A stretch of DNA of 64,000 nucleotides from Gaiellasilicea sp037721555 (GTDB lineage: Bacteria; Actinomycetota; Thermoleophilia; Gaiellales; Gaiellaceae), in contig JBBJOI010000006.1 of the NCBI GenBank assembly GCA_037721555.1, forward strand, positions 1 to 64,000, given 5' to 3'. The notes under the pieces are model-generated. The model worked only from the letters and a program-made list of their open reading frames with translations, ran no database searches and was not told where the DNA came from. Within the stretch, counting starts at the first letter, position 1. Every line of letters starts with the position of its first letter. This document shows, in pieces, positions 41,580-52,119 of this stretch. The position numbers were made by a program, and so were the translations under genes.

Positions 41580-42406
41580 TGCGTGCCGCAGCGTTGACGA
41601 TGAGGCACCAGCTGATCGGGCTCGGCGGTGTCGTCGAGCGCAACGTCTACCTCACCCGCCGCTACATCTGGTGGGACGTCGCCTTCATGGTGTGGACGAT
41701 CGCGAACACACTCACGATCGTCTTCATCGCGAAGGGGATCGAGGCCACCGGCGGCTCGATCGACGTCGGCCGAACGACGACGACACTCCTGATCGGTGGA
41801 GTCGTCTGGGCCTACCTCGGGATCATCTTCGAGTTCCTCACCGAGACGGTCGCGTGGGAGCGCTGGGAAGGGACGATCGAGTACACGTTCATGGCGCCGC
41901 TCTCGCGCGCGATGCATCTAGGGGGGAGCGGCGTCTTCGCGGTGCTCTACGGCCTCATCCGCGCCACCCTCCTGTTCATCGTCGTCGCGCTCTTCTTCGG
42001 GCTCTCGATGCCGAACGCGAACTTCGTCGGCGCGCTCGTGCTCCTGCTCATCGCCTCCGTCTCGTTCTTCGGGATCGGGATGATGACGGCTGTGCTCCCG
42101 CTGATCTCGCCGGAGAAGGGCGCGCAGCTCGGGTTCGTCGGCCAGGGGATGCTGCTCGTGGTCTCGGGGGTCTACTACCCGGTCAGCGTGCTGCCGGGCT
42201 GGATGGAGTGGATCTCGACGATCTCGCCGGCGACCTACGCTCTCCGCGGCATCCGAGCCGCGATCCTCGACGGCGCCGGGATCGCCTGGGCGGACGTGTG
42301 GCCGTTGCTCGTGATCGGCGCCTGCTCGATCCCCCTCGGGCTCTGGATCTTCTCGATCGGCGAGCGGTACGCAAAGAAGCACGGGAAGCTCAAGCGCTCG
42401 GGATAG
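41579..42406 (+). CDS. ABC-2 type permease
   Basis: 275 residues, six hydrophobic helices. The ATG overlaps the stop of the ATPase gene (TAATG). Typical parts: LTRRYIWWDVAFMVWTIANT, GIIFEFLTETVAWERWEGTIEYTFMAPLSR and the C-terminal VSGVYYPVSVLPGWMEWI with SPATYALRGIRAAI. Forms the channel for the upstream ATPase. Confidence 0.9.
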   Translation: MRAAALTMRHQLIGLGGVVERNVYLTRRYIWWDVAFMVWTIANTLTIVFIAKGIEATGGSIDVGRTTTTLLIGGVVWAYLGIIFEFLTETVAWERWEGTIEYTFMAPLSRAMHLGGSGVFAVLYGLIRATLLFIVVALFFGLSMPNANFVGALVLLLIASVSFFGIGMMTAVLPLISPEKGAQLGFVGQGMLLVVSGVYYPVSVLPGWMEWISTISPATYALRGIRAAILDGAGIAWADVWPLLVIGACSIPLGLWIFSIGERYAKKHGKLKRSG

Positions 42407-42419
42407 ATGCTTGAGGCCA

Positions 42420-42465
42420 CGAGACCGTCCGTCTCGGGCGTGAGCTGCCGAGACACGGCAGCTCA
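42420..42465. promoter_or_regulatory. Two inverted repeats upstream of glnA
   Basis: CGAGAC-cgtcc-GTCTCG (42420-42436) and TGAGCTGCCG-agaca-CGGCAGCTCA (42441-42465, perfect 10-base arms). The second covers the -35 region of the likely glnA promoter. Either could also end the upstream ABC transcript, but neither has a T-run. The second is a good operator candidate. Confidence 0.45.
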
Positions 42466-42475
42466 CCCATCGTGT

Positions 42476-42481
42476 TAGACT
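42476..42481 (+). promoter_or_regulatory. Likely glnA -10 box
   Basis: TAGACT, 11 bases after the 10-base inverted repeat. A transcript from about 42488 would have an 80-base leader. The -35 is weak, which suits regulation. Confidence 0.4.
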
Positions 42482-42505
42482 CCTGCAGTCTTTCGTGGCG
42501 ACGCT

Positions 42506-42556
42506 GCCTCGGATGCGGATCTCTCCGCCTCCGGGGCCTTTTTATTGGCCAAAAGG
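42506..42556 (+). promoter_or_regulatory. glnA leader: terminator hairpin with U-run that can pair to the Shine-Dalgarno
   Basis: GCCTCGGATGCGGA-TCTC-TCCGCCTCCGGGGC (42506-42537) folds into a 13-pair stem with one mismatch, followed by CTTTTTATT: a classic intrinsic terminator, ending just before the glnA Shine-Dalgarno AAAAGGAGGG (42551). CCTTTT (42537-42542) is also complementary to AAAAGG (42551-42556) across an 8-base loop, so the U-run could mask the ribosome site. Suggests attenuation or translation control. Confidence 0.55.
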
Positions 42557-42568
42557 AGGGTTCGAGCG

Positions 42569-43933
42569 ATGGCGATGATCGAGAGCGAGCACCGTGCAAC
42601 ATCCGATCGCGACTCGCGCAAGCGCGTGTTAGAGGAAATCGAGAGCAAGAAGGTCGAGTACGTCCTCTTCTGGTTCACGGACCTGGAGGGGCACCTGAAG
42701 AGCTTCGCGATCACACCCGCCGAGATCGAGGCGGCGCTCGACGACGGAATGGGCTTCGACGGCTCCTCGATCACCGGCTTCAATGCGATCGAGGAGTCGG
42801 ACATGGTCGCGATCCCGGATCCCGAGACGTTCCGGCTGATGCCCTCCCGCGAGGGTGAGGCCATCGTCGGGCGCATGATCTGCGACGTCGTCACGCCCGA
42901 CGGCGAGCCGTACGAGGGCGACCCGCGCTACGTGCTGCGCCGCGCGCTCGAACGGATGAAGAGCCTCGGGTTCGACACGTTCAACGTCGGTCCCGAGCTC
43001 GAATACTTCCTCTTCAAGGACAGCAAGAGCACCGAGACCCTCGACGAGGGCGGCTACTTCGCGATGACAGCGCTCGACGCGGCGACCGAGTGGCGCAACG
43101 ACACGATCAAGGCGCTCGAGGCGATGGGGATCCCGATCGAGTACCACCACCACGAGGTTGCCCCCTCGCAGCACGAGATCGACATGCGCTACTCGAACGC
43201 GCTCGACATGGCAGACTTCACGATCACCTACCGGCTGATCGTCAAGGAGATCGCCGCCAAGAACGGCGTCTATGCGACCTTCATGCCGAAACCGCTCTTC
43301 GGCGAGAACGGCTCAGGGATGCACACTCACATGTCGCTCTTCACGGGCGAGCGCAACCAGTTCTTCGATGGCGACGACCCCTACCACCTCTCCCCGGCCG
43401 GGAAGTCGTTCATCGCCGGACTGCTGCGCCACGCGCGGGAGCTGTCGGCGATCTTCGCGCAGTGGGTGAACTCGTACAAACGGCTCGTCCCCGGTTACGA
43501 GGCGCCCGTCTACTGCGCCTGGTCGCAGCGGAACCGCTCCGCTCTGATCCGAATCCCCCTCTACAAGCCCGGCTCCGAGCAGGCGACACGCGCCGAGATT
43601 CGGTGCCCCGATCCCTCCTGTAACCCTTACCTCACCTTCGCCGCGCTCCTCCACGCCGGCCTGGAGGGGATCGAGCAGGGCTACGAGCTCGAGGAGCCGA
43701 TGGAGACGAACCTCTACCACCTCTCCCCGGCCGAGCGGAAGGAGCGCGGGATCGTCTCGCTCCCCGAAACGCTCGGCGAGGCGGTAGACGCGCTCGCAGG
43801 CTCCGAGCTGATGCGAAAAGCGCTCGGCGAGCACATCTTCGAGCGGTACGTCGAGCTGAAGCAGAAGGAGTGGGACGAGTACCGGATCCAGCTCACGCAG
43901 TGGGAGCTCGACCGCTACCTCGGCGTTCTCTAG
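42569..43933 (+). CDS. glnA: Glutamine synthetase type I
   Basis: 454 residues from ATG 42569, spaced 8-10 bases from AAAAGGAGG. Makes glutamine from glutamate, ammonia and ATP. Motifs: GFDGSSITGFNAIEESDM, NVGPELEYFLF, EVAPSQHEIDMRYSNAL, FGENGSGMHTHMSLF, NRSALIRIP and the loop NLYHLSPAERKERG with the Tyr that is adenylylated in other GSI enzymes. Flanked by the structured leader and a strong terminator, so it is a single-gene unit. Confidence 0.95.
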   Translation: MAMIESEHRATSDRDSRKRVLEEIESKKVEYVLFWFTDLEGHLKSFAITPAEIEAALDDGMGFDGSSITGFNAIEESDMVAIPDPETFRLMPSREGEAIVGRMICDVVTPDGEPYEGDPRYVLRRALERMKSLGFDTFNVGPELEYFLFKDSKSTETLDEGGYFAMTALDAATEWRNDTIKALEAMGIPIEYHHHEVAPSQHEIDMRYSNALDMADFTITYRLIVKEIAAKNGVYATFMPKPLFGENGSGMHTHMSLFTGERNQFFDGDDPYHLSPAGKSFIAGLLRHARELSAIFAQWVNSYKRLVPGYEAPVYCAWSQRNRSALIRIPLYKPGSEQATRAEIRCPDPSCNPYLTFAALLHAGLEGIEQGYELEEPMETNLYHLSPAERKERGIVSLPETLGEAVDALAGSELMRKALGEHIFERYVELKQKEWDEYRIQLTQWELDRYLGVL

Positions 43934-43957
43934 CGGGGGAAACCATGTTTCCCCCGC
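43932..43957 (+). terminator. Strong terminator at the glnA stop
   Basis: AGCGGGGGAAA-ccatg-TTTCCCCCGCT, 11-base perfect stem starting inside the stop codon, followed by GGCGCCTTTCTT. It is also the first part of the repeated element described for 43932-44050. Confidence 0.7.
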
Positions 43958-44050
43958 TGGCGCCTTTCTTCGATGCGTCGCCTCAAAGGTTCGTGGCTAC
44001 GCGGAAGTGAATCGCGCTCCGCCCGGGGACCACGGTGACCGCCCTGCCGC
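43932..44050 (+). repeat. Duplicated non-coding element, copy A
   Basis: About 115 bases: hairpin around CCATGTTTC, then CTTTCTTCG, then TGAATCGCGCTCCGCCC and CGGTGACCGC, in the same order and spacing as copy B 245 bases later. No convincing ORF on either strand. Confidence 0.7.
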
Positions 44051-44135
44051 TGGACACGCGCTCTAAAAAGGTTCAAGATCCTGCCTTGAGGCTGCGCCGC
44101 AAGGCGAGCGGCGCGACCTTTACTGACGGCCGATT

Positions 44136-44159
44136 GCGGGCTCCTTTCGAGGAGCCCGC
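44136..44159 (+). terminator. UUCG hairpin between the two element copies
   Basis: GCGGGCTCCT-TTCG-AGGAGCCCGC, perfect 10-base stem with a very stable tetraloop. No T-run after it, so it may be RNA structure rather than a terminator. Confidence 0.5.
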
Positions 44160-44176
44160 AGTCGTAGAAGGGGAAG

Positions 44177-44297
44177 AGCACGGGGACACCATGTTTCTCC
44201 CGTGAGCCCCCTCTTTCTTCGGTACGCCGGGAAGAAGCTGGTTGGGCTGCGAGATGAATCCCGCTCCGCCCCCGGATCGCCGGTGACCGCACGTGCG
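44177..44297 (+). repeat. Duplicated non-coding element, copy B
   Basis: Contains CACGGGGACACCATGTTTC with a pairing TCTCCCGTG arm, CTTTCTTCG, then TGAATCCCGCTCCGCCC and CGGTGACCGC. Its hairpin arms differ from copy A but still pair, with compensating changes, which suggests selection for RNA structure. Confidence 0.7.
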
Positions 44298-44325
44298 GTG
44301 CGCGTCGCGTCGCTTGCTAGACGAG

Positions 44326-44598
44326 CTAGAGGAACTTGCGGATCGACTCGCGCTCGACCGAGAGGCCGATCACCCGCGTCGTCTCGTCGATCGCGCCAAT
44401 TGCTGCCGCAGGAACCAGATGCCGGCGGCGCAAGAACCCGGAGCGAACGGCAAGGGCATCGGGGACATCGGGCTGGGTGCCGTACATGGGCGACTCCACG
44501 TGGCCGACATAGCGCCCCTCGGCGTCCGCGACCATAAATCCCTTGACGCGACGGAGGTCGACGGCGACAGTGCTCATCCCGACGAACCTATTCGGCAC
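44326..44598 (-). CDS. PRC-barrel domain protein
   Basis: 90 residues (83 from the second ATG). VDLRRVKGFMVADAEGRYVGHVE starts a PRC-barrel-like fold; it ends RVIGLSVERESIRKFL. Such small barrels often bind other proteins or membranes near photosynthetic or stress systems. Divergent from the PdtaS-like kinase gene. Function unknown. Confidence 0.6.
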   Translation of the reverse strand: MPNRFVGMSTVAVDLRRVKGFMVADAEGRYVGHVESPMYGTQPDVPDALAVRSGFLRRRHLVPAAAIGAIDETTRVIGLSVERESIRKFL

Positions 44599-44757
44599 CC
44601 ATGATCTTTTCCCTTAGGCCGGCGTAAGAACTTTGTAAAGCTGGGTGGCGGTGCCTCAGTTTGAAGTGAGGCACTACCTGGGGGGTGGTAGGTCGCCTGT
44701 CGATCAGGCAGAGCCGATTCCACCTAAGGCCAAGTGGGGCGACGCTCCGGGTCGGCC

Positions 44758-44763
44758 TAGAAT
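44758..44763 (+). promoter_or_regulatory. -10 box of the histidine kinase gene
   Basis: TAGAAT, seven bases before GTG 44771, giving a leaderless mRNA and setting the start 42 codons inside the longer frame. Confidence 0.5.
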
Positions 44764-44770
44764 TGCTCAC

Positions 44771-46174
44771 GTGGACGCGACCGGTCGTCACCTGCGTTTG
44801 CTGACCGAGACAATCGCTGCCGTCAACTCGACGCTCGACCTGGAAGAGGTGCTCGGGCTCGTGGCGACCAAGGTCGAGGAGGCTCTCGCCGCCGATGCCT
44901 GCTTCGTCTATCTCTATGACGAGCGCGCCGACGAGCTCGTCCTCCGCGCCACCCACGGCTCACGGGTTGAGGAGCTGACCCGGCGGCCGCGGCTCAGGCC
45001 TGGCGAGGGGATCACCGGCACGGCCGCCGCCGAGCGCTCGCCGATCGCGATCGCCGACAGCGCTCACCTCGACCCACGGTTCAAGCAGTTCCCGAACCTG
45101 CGAGAGGACGAGTACCAATCGATCCTCGCGGTTCCGATCCTGGCACACGAGAAGCTCGCGGGCGCACTCAACGTTCGTACCCGTGAGCCGCGGAGGTGGG
45201 TGCAGCCCGAGATCGACCTCCTCGTTGCGATCGCGTCACAGGTCGCGCAGACGATCGAGCACGCGAAGCTCTACGCGGAGGCACAGCGGCGGGTGCACGA
45301 GCTGGAGGCGCTCGCGAAGATCTCGGAGGCGGTCTCGGAATCGCTCTACCTCGAGGAGTCGCTCGACGCGATCGTGAGGACGACGATGGCGGCAGTCGAC
45401 GCGTCCGGCGCGGCACTCGTGCTCGAGGACGGCAAGATCGCCTGGCCCGGAGGTCGCGCGGGAGCGTACGCCGTGCGGCTGCCGCTCCGTTGGAAGCGCC
45501 GCCAGATCGGCGAGCTCGTCTGCGACCGGGACGCGCCGTTCTCGGACGAGGACCGCCAGCTGCTGGAGGCGATCGCCCACCACGCCGCGGTCGCGCTCGA
45601 GCATGGCCGCGCCGTCATGCGCGGGGTACTGGCCCAGGAGATCCACCATCGCGTCAAGAACAACCTGCAGACGGTCGCGTCCCTCCTGCGCCTGCAAGCA
45701 CGCGCGGACGAGGTCGACCCACGCAAGGCGCTCACCGATTCTGTCAACCGGATCCTTGCAATCGCGGCCGTGCACGAGGTGCTGACCGAGCATCGCGAGG
45801 ACGACGTCGACCTCGGCGAGCTGATCGACCGCCTGCGGGCAATGCTCGTCCAGGGGCTCGTCGCCGGCAAGTCGGTGGAGGCGATGCTCGAGCCCGTCTC
45901 GCTGGCCGGTGGCCGGGCGACGGCGCTCGCGCTCGTGTTCTGCGAGCTGTTCGGGAACGCCCTCGAGCATGGAGGCTCGACCGTCCAAATCGAGCTCACG
46001 CGGCGGAACGGGCACATCGCGCTCGCGATCTCCGACGACGGGGGAGGCCTGGACGGCCAGGCTAGTGGCACCGGGCTGTCGATCGTGGGTGCGCTCGTCC
46101 GGGACGAGCTGCGGGGCAGCCTCGAGCTACACGAGGGCGACGGGCTTCGCGTCGAGGTTATCTTCCCGTCGTGA
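44771..46174 (+). CDS. Sensor histidine kinase, GAF-GAF-HisKA_2 (PdtaS-like)
   Basis: 467 residues from GTG 44771. GAF domain 1 (15-150: NSTLDLEEVLGLVATKVEEAL and RATHGSRVEE), a second GAF-like domain (about 165-290), then a HisKA_2 phospho-acceptor helix EIHHRVKNNLQTVASLLRLQ and a HATPase with ELFGNALEHG and ISDDGGGLDG. The layout matches mycobacterial PdtaS, which signals to an ANTAR antiterminator; no such partner gene is adjacent. No membrane helix, so it senses a cytoplasmic signal. Confidence 0.9.
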   Translation: MDATGRHLRLLTETIAAVNSTLDLEEVLGLVATKVEEALAADACFVYLYDERADELVLRATHGSRVEELTRRPRLRPGEGITGTAAAERSPIAIADSAHLDPRFKQFPNLREDEYQSILAVPILAHEKLAGALNVRTREPRRWVQPEIDLLVAIASQVAQTIEHAKLYAEAQRRVHELEALAKISEAVSESLYLEESLDAIVRTTMAAVDASGAALVLEDGKIAWPGGRAGAYAVRLPLRWKRRQIGELVCDRDAPFSDEDRQLLEAIAHHAAVALEHGRAVMRGVLAQEIHHRVKNNLQTVASLLRLQARADEVDPRKALTDSVNRILAIAAVHEVLTEHREDDVDLGELIDRLRAMLVQGLVAGKSVEAMLEPVSLAGGRATALALVFCELFGNALEHGGSTVQIELTRRNGHIALAISDDGGGLDGQASGTGLSIVGALVRDELRGSLELHEGDGLRVEVIFPS

Positions 46175-46596
46175 GTCCCGTCGTGAGGCAGCCGCACGAG
46201 GTGCTCGTCTTCGTGCACCGCGGCGAGGAGTTCCTCGTGGTGCATCGCTCCGAGCGCCGGGGCGCGTACTGGCACGCGGTAGCCGGAGGCGTCGAGCTCG
46301 GCGAGTCAGCCACGGAGGCGGCGAGACGCGAGCTGCACGAGGAGACGGGGCTCAAGGCGGAGCCCGAGGCGACGGGACACACGTTCACCTACTTGCCGGA
46401 AGCCTGGGAGCCGCACGCCGGCATCGGCCCCGTTCGCGTCGACTGCTTCCTGGTCGAGGCGCCGACAGGCTGGGAACCGGAGCTCGACTGGGAGCACGAC
46501 GACCACCGCTGGTGCCAACGAGAGCAGGCCGCCGAGCTGCTCTTCTGGCCCGAGCCGCGGGAGCTCCTGCAGCAGATCGCTCCGGGGCGGAAGTGA
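46171..46596 (+). CDS. Nudix hydrolase
   Basis: 141 residues, GTG in a GTGA overlap with the kinase gene. The Nudix box is complete: GGVELGESATEAARRELHEETGL. The region before it, VLVFVHRGEEFLVVHRS, fits the MutT/NudB type. It hydrolyses nucleoside diphosphate-linked compounds; substrate unknown. Coupled to the sensor kinase, but without an evident link. Confidence 0.88.
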   Translation: MSPVVRQPHEVLVFVHRGEEFLVVHRSERRGAYWHAVAGGVELGESATEAARRELHEETGLKAEPEATGHTFTYLPEAWEPHAGIGPVRVDCFLVEAPTGWEPELDWEHDDHRWCQREQAAELLFWPEPRELLQQIAPGRK

Positions 46597-46910
46597 GAGC
46601 AGCGTTCTCCGAGCCTCGTCTGCTGCGGCCGTGTCCGTGGCTATAAGCCAGGGACATGGCCGGCGCGGACAAATCCCGATCAGATGCACTCCGTCCGAGG
46701 CTCACACGTGTCGCAACTGAGCGGGAGCGGGAGCGGGAGCGGGAGTGCTAGCCGGTCGGGCGCTCTCGGAGGCCGTTGCGGAGCGCCGCCTCGACGATCG
46801 TGCGCGCTCGGTCCGGCAGCGGCACCAGCCGGCCAGCACACCGTTTGCGCAGCGCGAGGGACGTGTCCGAAGCTCAAAGCCTGGAGCGTCCCCCAACGGC
46901 CACGCCCGTT
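46597..46910. other. 314-base stretch without a supported gene
   Basis: Contains a -10-like TATAAG (46642-46647) eight bases before an ATG (46656) of a 31-codon frame that ends in the GAGCGG microsatellite. A minus-strand frame ending at 46748 reads PLPDRARTIVEAALRNGL but has no start codon. I see no known family; perhaps a decayed gene. Confidence 0.4.
46719..46747. repeat. GAGCGG microsatellite
   Basis: Four perfect GAGCGG units and a partial fifth, between the Nudix gene and the oxidase operon. Confidence 0.8.
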
Positions 46911-47543
46911 CTAGCGCTCCAGGTCGACGACCACGTGCGTGACAGGGACGTCGAAGCGCTCGCGCGCCTGGCCGACGACGTTGCGCTCGAGCCAGTTCGA
47001 GCGACCCGGTGGGTGCGTCGAGATGACGATCTCGTCCGCGCCGAACGTACGTAGCGCGTCCTCCATCGCCTGCAGGGGGTCGCCGTCCCCGACCTCACCG
47101 CGCGCCTCGACGCCGTCACGCGCCAGTCGCGCCAGGGAGGTCTCGAGGCGCAGCTGCGCCGCCGCACGCGCCCCGTCGTCGTCCGACGCCCAGTGCCGCA
47201 TGACAGAGTTCAACGCCGGGCAGACCACGAGCACGTGCTCCTGGACACCCTCCGCGCGACGGCGCAGCACGTCGAGGAGCTCGCTGCCGCCGACGGTCTC
47301 GTTCGCGATCACGAGGATTCGCCGCTCCTCCTCGCCATGATGCGCGACGGCGGTGCGCTCCAACGGCTCCTGCGTCCGCGAGCCCGCCCAGCGCCACACG
47401 ACGAGCACGGTCAGGAGGACGAAAACGCCGACCCCAAGCCACGTGTTCAAGGCCGCTGCCACGACGATCAAGGCGAAGAAGCCGATCGTCAGCAGCAGGA
47501 ACCGGTACGCCTCTGCCTCACTGCGGAACGGGTTCCGAGCCAT
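46911..47543 (-). CDS. Two-helix membrane protein with universal-stress-like domain
   Basis: 210 residues. Two N-terminal membrane helices (FLLLTIGFFALIVVAAALN and WLGVGVFVLLTVLVVWRWA), then one 125-residue Rossmann-like domain: RILVIANETVGGSELLDVL, EARGEVGDGDPLQAMEDAL and ISTHPPGRSNWLERNVV with PVTHVVVD. The same domain occurs twice in the 48156 gene. Last gene of the oxidase operon; the two helices take the place where a small subunit IV would be expected, which is inference. Confidence 0.8.
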   Translation of the reverse strand: MARNPFRSEAEAYRFLLLTIGFFALIVVAAALNTWLGVGVFVLLTVLVVWRWAGSRTQEPLERTAVAHHGEEERRILVIANETVGGSELLDVLRRRAEGVQEHVLVVCPALNSVMRHWASDDDGARAAAQLRLETSLARLARDGVEARGEVGDGDPLQAMEDALRTFGADEIVISTHPPGRSNWLERNVVGQARERFDVPVTHVVVDLER

Positions 47544-47550
47544 CTGACGA

Positions 47551-48159
47551 TTAGATCAGATAGATCGTTGCATACACCACAATCCACATTACATCGACGA
47601 AGTGCCAGTAGATGCCGGGGATCTCGACGCCGTGGTGATGCTCCGGGGTGAAGTGGCCTCGGAAGGCGCGGATGGTGGCGACGGCGAGCAGCGTCAGGCC
47701 GATGAAGACGTGCGCACCGTGCAGGCCGGTGAGGCCGAAGAAGATCGTCCCGAATGCGCCGTCCGAGGGATTGAAGCCGATGCGCGCGTACTCGAGCATC
47801 TGCGTGATCAGGAACGCGAATCCCATCAGGAACGTGAGCGCGAGCCCCGCCTGCAGCCCGGCTCGGTTGCCGCGCTTGATCGACTGCAGAGCCCAGTGCA
47901 TCGTGAAGCTCGACGTGACGAGAACGGCCGTGTTGACGCCGGCGACGAAGACAGGCAGGTGGAACGGCTCGAGCGGCCACTCCGGGGCATCGGGATTGAC
48001 GACGCGAACAAAGAAGTACGCCGTGAAGAAGGCGCCGAAGAGCATCGCCTCGGAGGCGATGAAGAGGAACATGCCGAGCACCGTCGCCTCGATCCGCGAG
48101 CTCCTGTTGGCAATCGGTGGGCCGTGATGGCCCGCAGCGGGATCGGCGTGCGCGCTCAT
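47551..48159 (-). CDS. ctaE: Cytochrome c oxidase subunit III
   Basis: 202 residues, five membrane helices, as in actinobacterial and caa3-type subunit III. Seen: GMFLFIASEAMLFGAFFTAYF, FTMHWALQSIKRGN, and the ending GLHGAHVFIGLTLLAV with GIYWHFVDVMWIVVYATIY. It stabilises proton pumping by subunit I. The ATG overlaps the stop of the 48156 gene by four bases. Confidence 0.94.
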   Translation of the reverse strand: MSAHADPAAGHHGPPIANRSSRIEATVLGMFLFIASEAMLFGAFFTAYFFVRVVNPDAPEWPLEPFHLPVFVAGVNTAVLVTSSFTMHWALQSIKRGNRAGLQAGLALTFLMGFAFLITQMLEYARIGFNPSDGAFGTIFFGLTGLHGAHVFIGLTLLAVATIRAFRGHFTPEHHHGVEIPGIYWHFVDVMWIVVYATIYLI

Positions 48160-49027
48160 CGATCTGCACTCACCGGGGATCCCACTTGGCTCGGCTCGAC
48201 GACGACGTGCTCGACGGGCACCTTCGACTCCTTCCGCAGCCGCTCGACGACGTCTCGGCGCAGCCAGGTGGAGCCGCGCCGTTCCGGGAAGGTCGAGACG
48301 AGGATCGAGTCGATGCGCTCGTCCCGCACGGCATGCATCGCTGCCGTGAACGGATCCGGGTGAGCGACCTGGCCGTGCGCCTCGATCTGCTCTGCGCGCA
48401 GGGTCGCAAGAGCGGCCCGCAGACGGCGCTCGGCCTCGGGGTGCGCGCCCTGCCCGGGATCGCTCTGTGGCGAGATGATCAGGAAGCTCACGCGCTCCCC
48501 CTCGCGAGCCCGTTCCCGGATCCGGTCGAGGAGCGGCTCACCGAGCACGGTTTCGTTCGCGAGCACGAGCACGTTCTCGTCCCCGGTACGCTCCGCCACC
48601 CGAGAGACGACGTGCTCGACCGGGATGTCCCCGGCGGCGCGCCGGATCTCGTCGAGCAGGTTGCGGCGGCGCCAGCCGGATTGGTCCTTCGGGTGCGTCG
48701 AGACGATCAGCTCGTCCGGCTGCTCCTGCGCGATCGCGTCGCGCACGGCCGTCAGCGGCTCGTTGTCGATCACGTCGCCAATCGCGGTGATGCCGGCCTC
48801 GCGCAGTTTCCCGAGCGTCCGGTCGAGGCGACGACCCGCCATGGCACGCCGCGTGTCGGCGTACACGACGTAGCCCTCGCGCGGCGCGTTGACCGGGGCG
48901 ATCACTCGCACGAGGACGTCTCCTTGCTCCGTATGCCTGCGCACCGCCTCGAGCAGCTCGTCGCCCGTGAGCGTCTCGTTCGCGACCACGAGCAGCTTCC
49001 GCTTCCCCGGAAGCGTTTCAGAGGCGC

Positions 49028-49031
<4 letters not shown>
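48156..49031 (-). CDS. Tandem universal-stress-like protein inside the oxidase operon
   Basis: 291 residues, no membrane segment, two similar halves. Half 1: KLLVVANETLTGDELLEAV, DNEPLTAVRDAIA, VSTHPKDQSGWRRRNLL, IPVEHVV. Half 2: NVLVLANETVLGEPLLDRI, HPDPFTAAMHAVRD, VSTFPERRGSTWLRRDVV, VPVEHVVVE. The fold looks like UspA/HUP, but without the usual G-x2-G-x9-GS/T ATP motif that I can see. Overlaps both ctaD and ctaE by four bases, so it is made with the oxidase. Confidence 0.85.
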
Positions 49032-50973
<1,942 letters not shown>

Positions 50974-50977
<4 letters not shown>

Positions 50978-52038
50978 CTGTCTCCACCTAGATACTGCAC
51001 GAGCGCGGCGAGTTGCTCGTCGGAGAGCGACGAGTCGTAGGTCTTCGGCATCACGTCGGGCTGGTAGCCGTCAGCCAGCTCGGCGTTCGGATCTTCGATC
51101 GACTCCCGGATGAACTCGTCGACCGGTTGCCCGACCTCCTCGGCCCGCGCGACGAGATCGTCGAGCCCGGGTCCGATCTCGGCGTCTGACCCGGCGGGCT
51201 CGAACGCGTGACAGCCCGCGCAGCCCGCCACGGTGAAGACCGAGGCGCCGTCGTTCTCTCCCTCGCCGCCTCCTCCGCCGCCGCCTCCGCCCACAGCGCC
51301 GCCACCGCTCGCCTCGCGGGTGAGAAAAGCATCGTAGTCCCCACGTGCCATCACCTGCACCTGCGCGCGCATCAGTGCGTGGCCGAGGCCGCAGAGCTCC
51401 GTGCAGACGAGCGCGTAGCTTCCGACTCGGGTCGGCGTCAACACGAGCGTCGTCTCGACACCTGGCACAGCGTCCGATTTCTGACCCATCTCGGGGATCC
51501 AGAACGAGTGGATCACGTCGAGCGAGCGGAGCGTCAGCTTCACGCTCTCGTTCACGGGCATGACGAGGCTGCCGGAGCGCACGGGATCGTCCCCGGGATA
51601 CTCGAAGCTCCAGGCGAACTGCTGCGCGGTCACGGCGATCCTCAGCGGGTTGGGTCCCGCGTCGTCGTTCTTCGCGAGCACGATCGCGCTGACGACCGAG
51701 ATGGCGGTCACGAGGACGGCGGGGATGGCCGTCCACCAGATCTCGAGCGCCGTGTGCCCGTGGATCGGCAGCCCGTCGCTGTCATCGTCCGGCGCGGCGC
51801 GGAAATTCAGGACCGAATAGACGATCACTGCAGCCACGGCGGCGAAGACGGCGATGCAGATCACCGTGGTGAACCAGAAGGTGAACTCGATCCGGTCCAT
51901 CTCCTCCGAGGCCGAGGTCGGCAGCCACGGGATCAGGACGGCAAAGAGCGACGCGAGGATTCCCGCGATGACACCGTAGATCGTGATGCGGACAATCGAG
52001 CCCCTGCGCACCGTCCGCGAGAGTACATCAGGGCGCAC
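50974..52038 (-). CDS. ctaC: Cytochrome c oxidase subunit II fused to cytochrome c
   Basis: 354 residues. Two membrane helices (20-40 and 55-80), CuA domain with AQQFAWSFEYPGD, VIHSFWIPEMG and CTELCGLGHALM (Cys, Cys, His, Met ligands), a poly-Gly linker (about residues 245-255) and a C-terminal cytochrome c with VAGCAGCHAF and axial Met in PDVMPKTYD. This makes a caa3-type enzyme. GTG start with GAGGAG nine bases upstream. Confidence 0.94.
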
Positions 52039-52119
52039 CCGAAACCGCTCCTCATCCGTTCAACCAACAACCCCGCGAGTCACGAACCCGACCTGACACA
52101 TCAACTAGGAGGACGAAGA

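Noticed and set aside
42410..42569. Known glutamine riboswitch in the glnA leader
   Set aside because: I could not match the conserved core of the described glutamine-binding RNAs, so only a general attenuator is proposed.
43930..44292. 120-residue minus-strand frame across the duplicated element
   Set aside because: Its apparent internal protein repeat is only the DNA repeat read in one frame; hairpins occupy much of it and no family fits.
46680..46942. Several overlapping frames across the GAGCGG repeat
   Set aside because: Low-complexity Ser-Gly, Pro-Ala or Pro-Leu stretches from the microsatellite; no start or family support.
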